Origin: Lepeophtheirus salmonis
Lineage: Eukaryota; Arthropoda; Copepoda; Siphonostomatoida; Caligidae
Assembly: GCF_016086655.4 (NCBI RefSeq)
Contig: NC_052136.2
Coordinates: 50,398,492-50,462,491, forward strand
DNA length: 64,000 nucleotides
Direction: 5' to 3'
The notes under the pieces were generated by a model. It did not search any database and was not told the origin of the DNA. It saw nothing but the letters and a program-made list of their open reading frames with translations. Position 1 is the first letter of the stretch. Each line of letters starts with the position of its first letter. The position numbers were made by a program, and so were the translations under genes. Below, in pieces: positions 33,960-45,884 of this stretch.

Positions 33960-34425
33960 GGCAAAAGTAGTGAAAATAAAAAAGAAATCAATCTTTTTAC
34001 AGATTAAAAATTTTGAGATACCTGTTTGGAAGTAATTTTAGAAAAATCGAACTGTCAAGAAAGGCAATAGTTTACCAATAGAAGCGAAAAGAAAATATTT
34101 TATGGGTCTGAACGATAGAGTATACGACTCCAATAATAAACTGGAGAAGATCAATGATCAACAATATAGTTGTTGATTATTGAGAAGAACTTTATTGTTG
34201 CAGAGAATACAAAAACTCAGTACCTTGCACTAAATTTACACATAACAATGCAAATTTTGCCAAATATATCAAAGTTCAAAGGATTATTGATTGTTATTTA
34301 GGTTCTAATTTTTTTTTTTTTTTTTTGATTGTTTGTTAAAGTTGTACCCAAATAAATAGAAATTTAAACAAATGTAGCTTTTTAGGGCTCCAAAGACATG
34401 TTCTGTCAAAATAAATAGTCTTTAA
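33960..34425. other. AT-rich DNA with poly-T run
   Basis: A run of about 17 T at 34310-34326. It cannot be the tail of the upstream plus-strand LINE, whose tail would be poly-A. Nothing else is recognised. Confidence 0.5.
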
Positions 34426-34429
34426 GGGC

Positions 34430-34935
34430 ATGGTAGCTTTTAAACAACATTTTTTAGCACTTCACTTGTACCACCTCAGAACTGGTGTGTATTTTGGGGA
34501 TTAGAAGGGTCATTTGATGCGTTGGGAAACGGCAAGGTCAGAATTTAAAATCAGGGGCCAGATCCGATATACAAGACGTGGACGGGGGTGTACTATAGCA
34601 TGTTTGTATAGGTTTTCGATGATTATAAATGAGACAGCTGTGCATTTTAAACTACCTTGATGCCCTGTACTTCACCTGTACAACCTAAGAATTATCTTGG
34701 GATATTAGGAGTGTTTCTTGATGCTCAGGGAATTTAACTTGACTTTGGGCCAGCAGTTCACCTGCACAACCCTTGGGCTTGGGTGTATTATAACATATAA
34801 TAAAGATTCCTTGGTACCTAGAAACGCAGCGTCTTCAGACTTTAAACTGTATATGGCCCAGTACTTCACTTGTACAACCTGAGAGCTAGGGCGTCATTTC
34901 GAATATTATGCGGGTTTCTTAATCCTGAAGGAGGT
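34430..34935 (+). repeat. Composite ~215-bp tandem repeat, array 1
   Basis: A motif CAGTACTTCACCTGTACAAC recurs, with variants, at about 34457, 34664, 34751 and 34864. Each is followed by (G)GGTGTATTTTGGGATATTAG, then TTTCTTGATGCTCAGGGAA or TTCCTTGGTACCTAGAAA, so two alternating half-units of about 105 bases make up the repeat. The same two half-units occur at 44390-44850. No coding potential. Confidence 0.7.
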
Positions 34936-34939
34936 CGCT

Positions 34940-35290
34940 AAAAGACTGCAAGTTCGTCGTTCGACCAGAATAAAGCAATTACATTGTCATCGTGCCAAAG
35001 AAAATTGCCTATATATTGCCCATATATCAGTATACTCATTCTCATAAAACCAACATTAGAATTAATTGTAATTTTTGTAAGTTCCGAACAACGCCAAGAA
35101 AACCTACTCTAGTTTAAATTAAACTTGGAACGTAAACAGAAAATAAAAAATGTGAATTTCATCTTTATGTTACAGGTGTGTAATTGAAAACCATTGAATT
35201 TGAAATTTGGATGAGTCTAATTTCGGAAGCTATTGAAGCTTAAGTAACAAAACTTTGTAAAGATATTGGGAGTTGTCACATATGCTTCCT
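34940..35290. other. No recognisable feature
   Basis: Mixed AT-rich sequence between the repeat array and a mariner fragment. Confidence 0.45.
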
Positions 35291-35293
35291 TGT

Positions 35294-35450
35294 TTAATCT
35301 TCACTGTAACCTCCATTGTCAATGATAATGGCCTTAATGCACCACTGGAAGTTTTGAGAGGTAGTAATAATGTAATTTCGTGTGATTGAGATCCAATCCT
35401 TAGCAGAAGCCTTGAGAGCTTCAAAATTCAGTGTTCTTATTCTGCAAAAA
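35294..35450 (-). pseudogene. Mariner-type transposase C-terminal end
   Basis: The minus strand reads NFEALKASAKDWISITRNYI, then ITTSQNFQWCIKAIIIDNGG and YSED with a TAA at 35294-35296. This is the C-terminal helix region and tail (..EALKASV...W....Y.....K.F...I.AII.N.GGY..). Only about 48 residues are traceable. Confidence 0.65.
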
Positions 35451-35459
35451 ATACATTAT

Positions 35460-35925
35460 ACATTATTTTTCAAATAGATGTATTTAGTAAAGTGTATCTT
35501 GCGTTGCATAAGTGCAATGTCAATGTTAGAAAGATAAGATTTCGTACTATAAAAAACTTAGTAGATATGTATGAGATTGATGGATACTGACAAAAATAAA
35601 AAACGCTTTATTTGAAAGTTTTCCTTCGAACAAGACGAAAAAGAAACCAAGGCGGCTGAAAACATTAATAATGTTTATGGGCTTAATAGTGTAACAGTAA
35701 ATCATTTGGTATTTTAGCTTTGTGTATTCTGTTCCGGTCATTTCTATGTCAAAGATGCATTATACTCCGGAAGGCCAATTGTGGATAAAATAAAAATAAT
35801 TGTTGAGTCTGTCCGTCATTTAAGCATTGTTTTGATTGGAACAGAGATAAACACTAATGAAAAAAAATTCAAAATATTATAAAAAATAATGGATAATTAC
35901 GTCATTTTTTCCCAACGACATTATT
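35460..35925. other. No recognisable feature
   Basis: AT-rich sequence between two mariner remnants. No paired ends were found. Confidence 0.4.
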
Positions 35926-35929
35926 TTAG

Positions 35930-36712
35930 GACTTCGTATGTCTCACAAACATTTCGAGAAATAAACATTTTCAACAAATTTAGTGTACACGCATGATAAA
36001 TGTGGTAACCCACCTCCAAATAATCTTTTTGAAAAATAAAATAATGATTAACACTGCATAGGATTGTAATAAAAAATCCTGCCCATGTTTTAATTTGAAA
36101 AAAAACGTCACGCTCATCTCTAGTCATATTTGGATAAGTGAAAATGGATGGGAAAGCAATTCGTAGCCTAATCCATAAAATTTTACCATTGTTTTCAGTG
36201 ATTTGTTAGACAATGTATTGTCTTAATAAAACACAACTGATTTCTTCTTAAAATGGGGCTGTCTTTTCATGATTTCTTTCTCCAAACGCTCCAACAATGC
36301 ATGAAATAACTACATATAATAGTCTGGCCATTTTCAAGGCTAAAAATTAATATTTTAGACGCACATACAGGAATACTGATGTCATAACCTTGCTAGCCGA
36401 CTGTTGCGTCTTCCCAAACTTTATATTCGGTTCGTGGGGCCACCTTTGCACACAGCATTCACATGGTTAGATATTCATGGGCGATATGTTCCTTTGTTAT
36501 TTGTAAAGCCAGTCTAGAGTTATGTCTATCAACTTCATTTTTTAACAATAACAAAAGGTGCTTCACTCACAATGGTATATATCGGGAATCAATCGTATGG
36601 CTGCTAACAAACTTATACAGGCATCGTTTTATGCTTGATACGAACTAAAAATAATTTGATGGCATTCTAGTGGCTTTATCTATGTGTTAGTCTACGAACT
36701 TTTCAGCCGACC
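35930..36712 (-). pseudogene. Mariner element (HQDN type), internally deleted
   Basis: Read on the minus strand, the element starts near 36712 with GGTCGGCTGAAAAGTTCGTA, a mariner-style end, followed by an untranslated stretch. Transposase segments are NIKFGKTQQSASKVMTSVFL (strand before the WD..G region), LLERLEKEIMKRQPHFKKKS and VVFY, stop, DNTLSNKSL (second catalytic Asp site HQDNA..H.S), KFYGLGYELLSHPFSLIQI (site of HP.YSPDLAPSDY, Asp lost) and FFQIKTWAGFFITILCSVNH at the C-terminal part. The DNA-binding half is deleted. The far end repeat was not located. Confidence 0.7.
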
Positions 36713-36719
36713 GAAAGGA

Positions 36720-37630
36720 TGTCTCTATTATACCCTCACACGCTTAAAAATACACTTTTGAACTTCTTTTGTCATATTATTTACAATTCCACCATTCAAT
36801 ATCTTTGTTTCATTTTCACATCTCTGCTTTCAATATAAATATATAATACACACATTATAATAAGAACCCCTTTTTGGGCTAAACAGTAATATATTTTAAT
36901 GCTCGCTTTCGCTTTATTATAAACATTTGTATGTAAGCTATTTTGGAAATCGTCCAAATGATCTGTATACAACTAATATATTGTTAAATCTACCTACTTC
37001 GGTGAGTTTTATTTTATTTTTCAAGAATTATCAAAATTATATTAACAAAAGAAAAATAGACAAACCTGAATATTAATTTTCTTTACACGGGTTGATGAAA
37101 AAGTCTTCTAATGATATTAAAAATAAAAATTTGAGAAGTTTTGTATGTTTCTTGTAGGTGTAAAATCAGGTTTCAACATTTTTGAAGATAGTTTTAAAAG
37201 TGTTTATGTCAGACTAAATATATTTCAGTGGCCAATGTAAGACAAAAAGACGGACTTTGTCATCCTTGTCCATGCTGACCATACCAAACATCGCAAACAT
37301 GCTTTCAGTCAGCAACCAAAATGGTCTGGACCATTTGGACAAGGGTTATTCTCTCGGTACCTTGTTTCCTTTGATTTATCATGCGTTTTATATTTATCAT
37401 TTTGCCTAAACTTAACAAGATCAACAGTGAAAGTTTTTTTCAAAACTGAAGAAAATTACCCTGTTTCTGTGATCCTACAACCCCGGAGATGAGTTTTTTT
37501 TTTTTAATAAACTAAGTAAAAGTCCGTTTCTGAAGCTTTGGCAACTTACCATTAACAATTTTTACGGCTCTTGACAAAATTATACTTTACATAAGTATCC
37601 AAAAGTTGTGTGTGTGTTTTTTTATACTCG
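36720..37630. other. AT-rich DNA, nothing recognised
   Basis: No supportable feature. Confidence 0.5.
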
Positions 37631-37634
37631 GATC

Positions 37635-37765
37635 AGGGCTGTTAATTCTCTGAAATTTCAGTGTGAGTCTGAGTCTGGCTTGAATTTCAAGACTAAGTCA
37701 TGAGTCTGACTTGAAATTCAAGATCAATTCCCTAGTTTAACATAAATTTCAAGTCTGAGTCCCGA
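37635..37765 (+). repeat. Short degenerate repeat around CTTGAATTTCAAG
   Basis: GAGTCTGGCTTGAATTTCAAG at about 37671, GAGTCTGACTTGAAATTCAAG at about 37702 and AAATTTCAAGTCTGAGTC at about 37743 repeat a near-palindrome with GAGTCT motifs. The block is preceded by CAGGGCTGT (37635), the same nine bases that start the hAT-like element at 18584, but no matching right end was found. Confidence 0.4.
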
Positions 37766-37769
37766 ATCT

Positions 37770-38455
37770 AGTTAGTCAAAATCTTCATAAACACTGGGAC
37801 ACAAAGATAAAAAAACACTCTCATACACTACAAAGTGGTCCAAATATTAAAAAAATCTAGATAAAGTCTTTTTTGCATAAGAAGAATAGCAGTTTCTTGT
37901 ATTTAAAGTTTACAATATTCAACCCCTAGCTATCCATAACTAAGTAATTTGGTCCGTATCAATTGAAATATAGGGTTTTTTTTTCCTCATTCAAATGTTG
38001 TATTTCACATACATACATTCAAAAAATAACATAGCATATACTACCATTGCGTCCTCACTGAACCCAAAAAAAGCTTTTCATAAAATCATCAGAGTAATAG
38101 AAATACTCATATTTATAAAAAATAAAGGTACTCTTTTCTATAGCAGTAATAAAAGTCCCCCCCCCAAAGTAATATTACATAGAGCTGATGTTAACAAGAA
38201 TATCAATTTAGTAATACATAAAAGTATCGCTAACGCTTTCTTTTTGCACTTTACAAAACATAAATTGTTACGACAATACAAAATAACATTAAAAAATGCG
38301 CTTGAAACTGCTCTCGTGTCTCTACGGGCAGCTATTGAATAGCTGTATCTATAAAAAAAAATCATCATATTTTAATTTTAATTAAATGCAAAATACTCAA
38401 AATCATTCTTGTATCCCGAAAAACTTATATATTTTGCACTTGTAGCGCATAGTTT
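37770..38455. other. AT-rich DNA with one 115-codon frame
   Basis: A plus-strand frame spans 37995-38342 but is AT-driven in composition and has no motif, so I do not call it a gene. A C run lies at about 38157-38165. Confidence 0.4.
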
Positions 38456-38462
38456 CACTTTA

Positions 38463-39285
38463 CAGGGTGAGGACTCTACACTCAGTTCTAAAAGTCTGAC
38501 AATTCTATAACTAGACAGACATTCAAAGGAGCATACAAAAAGCTATAATTTGATGTTTGTTTTGTTTTTGTGCATTCAAAAATGTCCGGGCAACAAACAA
38601 GACGGAGGAGGGTGTACTATCACCTCCTCTCACATGTCGATCTTTGACAAGAAGATATTCTCAGTGAACTCTGTTCTCAACAGAAGAAACGATCGAACAT
38701 AGCTGAATCAAGAACACAGGTCAAGGGAACCTTCATGGCCAAACATCTAGATCAACTCATGGTCCTCGTTGTCGTGACGTCCCTACTTCTTCAAACTCTA
38801 CGAGCAAGTCAATATGGACTTCTCCTACAATATCCTTATGTACCATGTCTTTTCATGGTTGAAGAACACTTTCCCTAGGGAAAACTATGCGTTGTCTCAA
38901 GACGGCACTCGTCATGCACGTCCAAGATGGTGCAGCATTTCTTCAGGGAGAACGTGGCTGCATTCTGGCCTTCGTCTTCAGCCGATGTGAACCCTCCGGA
39001 CTTTGCTGTTTGGTGTGTCTAAGAAGGCAATACGAATAAGACTTAACACCCGAATGTAGATGCCCCTCAGGACGAAAGCACGGAGGAGTGGGACATATTT
39101 TCCTTCAACATCATCAAAACTAGCTGTGCTTCTGTTTGTCCCCATATTGAAACCATCATTCAGAATGGAGGGGGACATATTGAATAAAAAGTGTATAACT
39201 TGATTGATTTACCAACATTTGCTTATATGTAGAAGTGAAAATAGCTTTTAAAATTTTCTAATTTTTGTAACCTATAAGTGATATT
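38463..39285 (+). mobile_element. Mariner-type element, internally deleted
   Basis: The left end reads CAGGGTGAGGACTCTACACT after a TA (38461-38462), matching the ends of the element at 58.5-59.3 kb. A start at 38582 gives MSGQQTRRRRVYYHLLSHVD; the helix-turn-helix is deleted and, in other frames, SIFDKKIFSVNSVLNRRNDR (first catalytic Asp site), then MVQHFFRENVAAFWPSSSAD with VNPPDFAVW (third Asp site, SSSADVNPPD) and SCASVCPHIETIIQNGGGHI with Glu and TAA at 39185-39187 follow. The 3' untranslated part resembles that of the 58.5-kb element up to about 39285, where the right end repeat appears lost. Confidence 0.75.
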
Positions 39286-39289
39286 TATT

Positions 39290-42200
39290 TATGGATTGTT
39301 TACAAAATGACGTCATGGTATTTTAGTATACGATATAGAAGAACTGAATACAAACTTATAATTAAAATACAATTACTGACGTCACAGATTGTAACATAAA
39401 TCAAAATCGAAGTCATATTGGTTCCATAGAATATATTTATTTAATCTTCATTCATGTGCATCCTTTTTATGGATAAGTTAGCCAACTGGGTAAAAATAAC
39501 ATCGTATTTAATTACATAATAAACAATTAAAAATTTATATTTATTACGTCATTACATTTATATAAAACATTACATTATTATAAAATATTCATTACTCTAT
39601 GGGAATTTTGGGAATCAAATTAGTACTGATTAGTTTTTGATGAGGTTGTGTAAATTATATAAAATAATAGCTACAACAAATTAATTTTGTAGCTACCATT
39701 CTATACCTCAGTCCTCACATTCTAAATAAGAAAACTCCCAGAAATCAAAAGGAAAAACAAACGAACAACTTTTTCACTACAACAGTGAATTAAATTAACC
39801 ACAACCTTGATTAAAAATGCTAAATTTACGAATAAATGCTATTAATGGTATTATTAGGATGAATAAAGAATTACATATAATCTTATTTAATGTCTTAGGA
39901 GTATACTAAAAAGTATTGGCAATAAAATAAATAATCAGATGAAGAAAAATAATTTTATAAATCTTTGGGTATATATTTTCCCGAATCACTAAACGAAGGT
40001 TAAATAAAACGAAACATTTTCTAAAATTCTTCAAGAAACTTTAGCAAATGACTTTAGCTTTTTTTTAAGACTCTCCAATAAAGACACGTGCCTTAGAGTT
40101 TGCTCTCTCAAACTGTTTAAAGAAGAATAGCTTGGATGTTAACTGAAGGCGAATCAGTCAGAAAGGAAGAACTGAATGCTAGTTTTATTGCAACAGCTGG
40201 AAGGTATTCAGCTTTCACAATCAAAATCCCTTACCGGATGATCTAACGTGAAAATATGCGGGAGATCTTACTTCCTATTACCTTTTAATTTCAAATAACA
40301 ATAAGAAGTTAATTCTCCGCTTCAAAAGTTCAATAGAGTATTTGTTTCTCTTTTTTTATTATTATTATTTTGATGTGAATTTTTAGTATTAAATAATGTT
40401 TGTTGTATACCTATAGACATATTTTATTAATCTTTTAGAGAACATACATGTCATAATGTTCATTATCTGCTATCCATGTTTACCGTAGTCATGTCTTTTT
40501 AGTTTAGGGATGGAATTATAAACTAAAATTTATTTATAAATGTTTTGCTTATGTAATTTTCCTAGACCAATAAAGAGAAGATAAACAAAAAAAAACATTT
40601 TCATTCAATACAACTTGATCCAAAACAAGAACAGTTATATATGAAGGAAATCGAATTAATAGGTACTGATAAGCCCGTTTAATCGCCTAAATATGTACAA
40701 CTTTTTGTTATATTAACAATTAAGAATAAGAAAATTAGGATAATTGAAGAAAATCTCTGACACAGATGAACAATTATAGGGTCAAAATTTCTAACAATGA
40801 AATGAAACCAAGAATATAATTTATCTTTGAAGTCAAAATCCGAAACAGATCTCAATTTAAATTTAGGTTGTCAAGTATCAAAAATATTAAGAATATAGTA
40901 TTTCAGGACTATTAACGTACAGATAATTTTTTTATCATTCAAACAATCAACAAATTGAAGAACGGCGAATAAAACTGATTTAAAATGGTTTTTCATGGTT
41001 ATAAATTCTTGATTATTTTTATTGTTATGAACTCGTTATATTTCCATTTTTAGGCTGAAAAATGATGAAGAACGACAATCTTCAATAAAAACCTATAACT
41101 GATTTATCATTCATAGTGATAAGGAATATCATAGCTTTTATTATAGGAAAAAATTCGTTGTTTTATTAAAAAAAAAGATTTCTTTAAAAAATATACATAT
41201 CAAAGAATTTTGGTTTTATTTGTTATTTTTTGAGTGATCCTATCCTATATAGAGGTGTACTGGGAAATATGCAACATTATTTCATTAATTTTTAACATTT
41301 TAATATGAAGATATTGACATCTTACCCCTTACTAAATAATAATAATTAATATCACAATGTAAATATAATACTACGCCTTGCACAAATTCAAATAAAATAA
41401 TGATTAATTATACTTGAAATATTGAAATTCCCTACTTATCATGAATGGATCTCTTCATTTTTGTAATCTTCCCAATGAAACCTGATTCTTGGGAAAGTAA
41501 TATTTCAATCATCGACTGCACCGTGTAAATGATAATACTTAATGATGTAATATTTTAGATCATAAATTTTTGATTGTAACTTGACTGACTCATATGATTC
41601 AGGGAGATGTGTGGTACTACCACTATTGAATTGATAAAAGTCAGATAACGCTTACGGAAACAGTTTTTTTTTAATTTAAGCAAGTTTCAACTGTAATTAA
41701 TTTCATCTTGTCGATGTTTATCTTATTAGTGATTTTGTTTTGCATCCATAGACATAGAACAAAGATAATAAAGTTTGCATCGTAAAGTGTCAAAATTGAA
41801 TATAAAAACGATATGCAAGAACCCCTGCCAATATTGCTTTTCTTTTTTGACAATGCAATCAAAGTCAACATAGTTCCCTCCCATCGACTGCATGTTGACT
41901 GTCTCACTTATCCTTTTCCAAAACAAACATTAAAGGCACAATAAATATTGTTTTATTTTGGATGCGTAATATCTCAAACCTATATTTGTACATTCAAATG
42001 AGCCTTTCTTCATCGTTTAACATCATATCATATCATGTTAAAAAGGGAAAGGAAAAGAGAATAAGAAAGGCCAAAGTTGTTACTCAGCATCAAATATCTT
42101 CATAGCTCAACTTTCCAATAACTTTGGCTTCTTCATCTACTAATCAGTTGGCAACATTAATAATGACATTATAAGAAGATGGCCTATTGAATGTTTAATA

Positions 42201-42335
42201 AGAAGAAGAATTTAGGAATATCACAAACACAAGCCAATATAGAAATGCCACATGAAACCATATATTTGTATGTACCCAAAGAAAATCATTGCATCCCGGA
42301 TTGAGAATCCTAATTTTCACTTAGAATGTTATAAT
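39290..42335. other. Long AT-rich stretch, nothing firmly recognised
   Basis: About 3 kb without a supportable feature. Minus-strand frames at 41671-41926 (66-78 codons) contain ISETVNMQSMGGNYVDFD, faintly like a mariner C-terminus, too weak to call. Confidence 0.45.
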
Positions 42336-42339
42336 ATTC

Positions 42340-43090
42340 CTAGATTTTCCAGAAAATGGAGGCTCTGTTTGGCATAACTCCCCTTGATATATAAATTAAA
42401 GAAAAAACAACAAAATAAAGAGTAATAACCAAACATTTTCTAAGGAGCACCTGGGATGGCATTGACAAAATACTCAGTCAGACCAAATTAACAAACATAG
42501 TGTCTATATTAGAAGTAGGCATGTTTACCAGTCATCGATGTCATTGAACAATGAGGAATCAGTGTTCCAAACACAGGTTTGTTCAATCGCAAAATCATTG
42601 TAGGCTCACATCAAGCAAAGAAAAAAACATCAAAAATTGATAACTCAATCAAATTCTCATTCAGTAATTACTGCTATCCTTAACCCGCTTACTTAGTGTA
42701 AAGGTCATTTTGATATTACAGGAAATGAATTTGCAGGCTCCCTTACAATGAATGGTACTGAGGTTAAAAATCCTAAGTGTATAGGAGTGCCACCAAACTA
42801 CGCAAAAAAGAAAATACATTACTTCTTCGGGATGTTTGTTGTAATAAATACAAAAAAGATAAAGATATGAAACATACACATGTCATACTAAAAGAAAAGA
42901 AATCGAAACCAAACATGGACATGAAAGCATGAGAATAATGGTTCAAGCTTACACTAGTCACATGCCTTTTTGATCTACCTCAGCAAAGGGAAGAATGCAA
43001 GAAATGCAATGTGTGTTTTGAAGAGCCATAAAGTACGGACAAATTCATCGTTAGATGTCCCGTTCTCACATATTAGAGACATCAAATAAT
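42340..43090 (+). pseudogene. LINE reverse-transcriptase end, RNase H and zinc knuckle
   Basis: In broken plus-strand frames: MEALFGITPLDI, stop, IKEKTTK, stop, RVITKHFLRSTWDGIDKI (the thumb-like GIPPLD...A segment that follows LINE reverse transcriptase); HFDITGNEFAGSLTMNGTEV and CIGVPPNYAK (the H..I.GNE.AD.LA..G RNase H block, with Asp changed to Gly); and MRIMVQAYTSHMPF followed by ECKKCNVCFEEP (the Cys-x2-Cys knuckle near the LINE C-terminus). The order is that of jockey/R1/CR1-type LINEs with RNase H. Probably the same family as the piece at 47.6 kb. Confidence 0.65.
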
Positions 43091-43094
43091 AGAA

Positions 43095-44385
43095 AAAGAA
43101 GACGCATAACTTCTTATTTTAGAATTTATGAAATGTATAAGAAAGAAAAAATTATTGAAAATAACAATAACACCATAAAGGTTTGAGGAACTTCTATAAT
43201 AGGACATATATCCCTTTGTGTGGGTGTGTTCTTTGCCTACTATAGTTTTATTATAGAGAATGTATATGGTAAACAACCATAAATTATTAAACTAAAAAAA
43301 AAAAGTAATAACCTCTGTATATCTTATATCAACCTCTGTTTTTGAGAAGTTAAGAATATTGAGGAATAATTTTATAGTACAGTAAATAATTTATTAAAGA
43401 ATAAAACATCAAAAAAAAATTGAAAAACAAAACAATTTTACAATGATACTGCATCGAACTGTGTACGATGAAGGGTGTACCACAATTCGAAGGAGCTGTG
43501 GGTTTCGCATACTGTCCCTACCCTATTACACACTCACCCTGAATTGAATAAATTATTAATAATTCCTTATTTAAGACAGAGGACCTTGGTCAAGTCAAGT
43601 CACTCTAGTCAGTCCTGAAGGAGCTAAAATATATCCCTTGTGACGTCATTGAGAGTGTTTTCTTTTTAAAATTATTTGGTTTTATAGAAAAAATAAATTA
43701 TAGAACTAACTTAAAACATTGGATTAAAATAAAAATATGAATATATTGTGCAAGATGTAACAAATATCTCTTATTTGGCTTAATAAATCATCAATTTTTC
43801 TTGGAAAAGTTCCAAGGACCGATAGAACGGCTCCTATGACTAGAATGTAACCATAAATAAATACCGACTCAAAAAAATTTACAATAAAAAATCCGGGAGA
43901 AAATTAGTCAATTAATCGGGAGAGGAAATATACTCGTATTATGACCGAAAAAACGGTCCACGTTGAGGCAAAGGGTAAATTTGAGTTTACTGTCTGAGAT
44001 CGCAGTATGGACCAAAATATCGATTCAAATTGGTTTTTAAATAATTATGTAAGACCAAATGGGTAAAAAATACGGTCTCGGACCGAATCTCAATACTAGT
44101 AAATATCTATATCTTGAATGTAGGCATCCAAAAAATACAATTGTTTTGGTCAATTTATATATTTAAACGTAAATTTTTCATTTTGATATAAATATTAATA
44201 TGAAAAAGTATATATGACGCCTTATGGGTATGTTATTTGAATTTACCAGGTGTAAAATAAAAAACTACACATTCTCACTTATCATACATGTTCTGAGGTT
44301 GTAAGTGACTGAACAATACAAAAATACTTATGCAATCATGTTATAATTATGTAGTATCTATATTAAATGTGAATATTTGTGGGGT
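43095..44385. other. AT-rich DNA, nothing firmly recognised
   Basis: At about 43940-44095 GACCGAAAAAACGGTC, GGTCTCGGACCGAAT and similar GACC/GGTC motifs are frequent; a comparable cluster lies at 60920-60985. Their meaning is unknown. Confidence 0.4.
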
Positions 44386-44389
44386 TGTG

Positions 44390-44850
44390 TGTGTTTTTCC
44401 TTCAATCACTGCTGAACCAATGGAAGGATTTTCCTGAAAATTTTATGTTGGTTTTTAAGGCTCCAAAAACTGGGAGTTCTGACAGCAATTATTTTGGTTT
44501 TTGAGGTTAGGAGGTTCATTGGCGCTCAAGAAGGGACGCAGATAAATTTTACTTGCCTCAAGCCCAGCAGTTCACATGCACATCCCGTGAAATGGGGTGT
44601 AATATGGAATATTAGAAGGATTCTTTGGTCCCTAGAATAATGGTGGTGGTAGAGTTTGAACTTTATTTTGTCTCAGCATTTCACCTGTACAACCTGGATC
44701 CGTGGTATACTTTGGGATATTTAGAGGATTTCTTGATGCTCAAGGAAGGGGCCAGATAAATTTAACTTGACTCGAATCTTGCTATTTGCTTGCACAACCC
44801 ATAGGTTGGGGTGTATTATAGCATATTAGAAGGCAATCCGACGTCTTTCC
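44390..44850 (+). repeat. Composite ~215-bp tandem repeat, array 2
   Basis: CAGTTCACATGCACATCCC (44568), CAGCATTTCACCTGTACAAC (44674) and a decayed GCTTGCACAACCC (44783) mark half-units 106 and 109 bases apart. They are followed by GGGTGTAATATGGAATATTA or GGTATACTTTGGGATATTTA and by TTTCTTGATGCTCAAGGAAG, as in the array at 34.4 kb. At its left a CACTGCTGAACCAATGGAAG segment resembles the conserved edge seen in some interspersed repeats. Confidence 0.7.
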
Positions 44851-44910
44851 TCAATTATATTATAAATCCAACAAGGAAAAGAACAATAAAAGTTAACTAC
44901 TCAAGGACAA

Positions 44911-44928
44911 AATAATAATAATAATAAC
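44911..44928 (+). repeat. AAT microsatellite
   Basis: Five to six consecutive AAT units. Confidence 0.8.
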
Positions 44929-44984
44929 AGCTTAAGGAAAGAAAAATACATAATTCGTGTTGTTAACTTCATTAAAAAAACCCG

Positions 44985-45215
44985 GGTAAGTTAAAAAGTT
45001 TTGGAGTAGAGCAGCTCTGCTAGCATGACGTTTCATATAATCAGCTATAAGTAACTGTGACGGGGGACAGGGGTGGGGCGGATGGGTAAAATAAAATAAG
45101 CAAGGACAAAAGCAAAGCAATATTGGTCATCAATGTTGCTCAAAGTCAAGCAAGGACTTCCAATTATAACTCTGCAAAAGAAAAGAAAAAAGAACACTAA
45201 TACAAATGTGTAAAT
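44985..45215 (+). repeat. Dispersed repeat, copy 2 (partner near 580-720)
   Basis: Contains AGAGCAGCTCTGCTAGCATG then ACGTTTCATATAATCAGCTA, aligned with the stretch at 620-680, and AAGAACACTAATACAAAT as at 678-700. Between them is a G-rich insert (GGGGGACAGGGGTGGGGCGG) absent from copy 1. Confidence 0.4.
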
Positions 45216-45219
45216 AGTT

Positions 45220-45880
45220 AGCTTGCACCTTGTATATCAATATATGTCACCTATGTTAGATACTTTATAATATAAATACAAATATTCATTATTCATATAA
45301 ATAAGTACCTAAACTATTTCAACCTTTAAAAAACCTTTTTATGGAGGAATAAGGAAAGGGAAAAAGTTTGAATATCTTGCAGAGATAAAATTTCTTGTCA
45401 TAAATAAAAAGTTCTTTGTCTTCGGAGTTACTATTACATATTCTCTTTTGTTCTTTGAATGAATGAAAATTATGCTCCATTTTGACTTTAGAAATGGACA
45501 TTAGGGATATATACATAAATATGTCTTATATGGAAGTTCAATCATTATATTTTATTGTACGAATATATTCAAATCCTTTATTTAAAGTATGTAGTACGGA
45601 TAGTCTGGACATAGTTGAGAAAAAAAAACCAGTTTCTTCAAAATGAACGAATAATAGAAGTTTACCTTTTTCAAAGGTTTTTATAAAATGTTTAATTATA
45701 ATAGAACTTGACTGGTTGTCTATAAATACCGAGTGGTCAATTGAAATGTTGAAACTTATTAATTAAATAGTTAATGAGGGTTAAGTGATTGAAATTAATT
45801 CATATTTCGAAGCATAACCAATTGGTGTTATCTTTTTTAGAGCATTTCAATTTGTGCAATATTTCCTTCCAAATAAGTGT
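45220..45880. other. AT-rich DNA, nothing recognised
   Basis: A GAGTGGTCAATTGAAATGTT at about 45731 could be the end of the adjoining mariner element, but the partner end was not found. Confidence 0.4.
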
Positions 45881-45884
45881 CAGT

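Noticed and set aside
34310..34326. Poly-T as LINE tail
   Set aside because: Wrong orientation for the plus-strand endonuclease remnant and too far from any reverse-transcriptase sequence.
37635..37765. Second hAT-like element beginning CAGGGCTGT
   Set aside because: No inverted partner CAGCCCTG and no 8-bp duplication could be found downstream.
37995..38342. 115-codon plus-strand frame
   Set aside because: AT-driven amino-acid composition, no motif, no splice or start context.
39700..39730. CAGTCCTCACATTCTA as right end of the mariner at 38.5 kb
   Set aside because: It would leave over 500 bases of 3' untranslated DNA, and the 3' part of the element already aligns with the 58.5-kb copy up to about 39285.
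41671..41926. Minus-strand frames with MGGNYVDFD as mariner C-terminus
   Set aside because: Only a handful of residues resemble the tail motif and no catalytic segment lies upstream.
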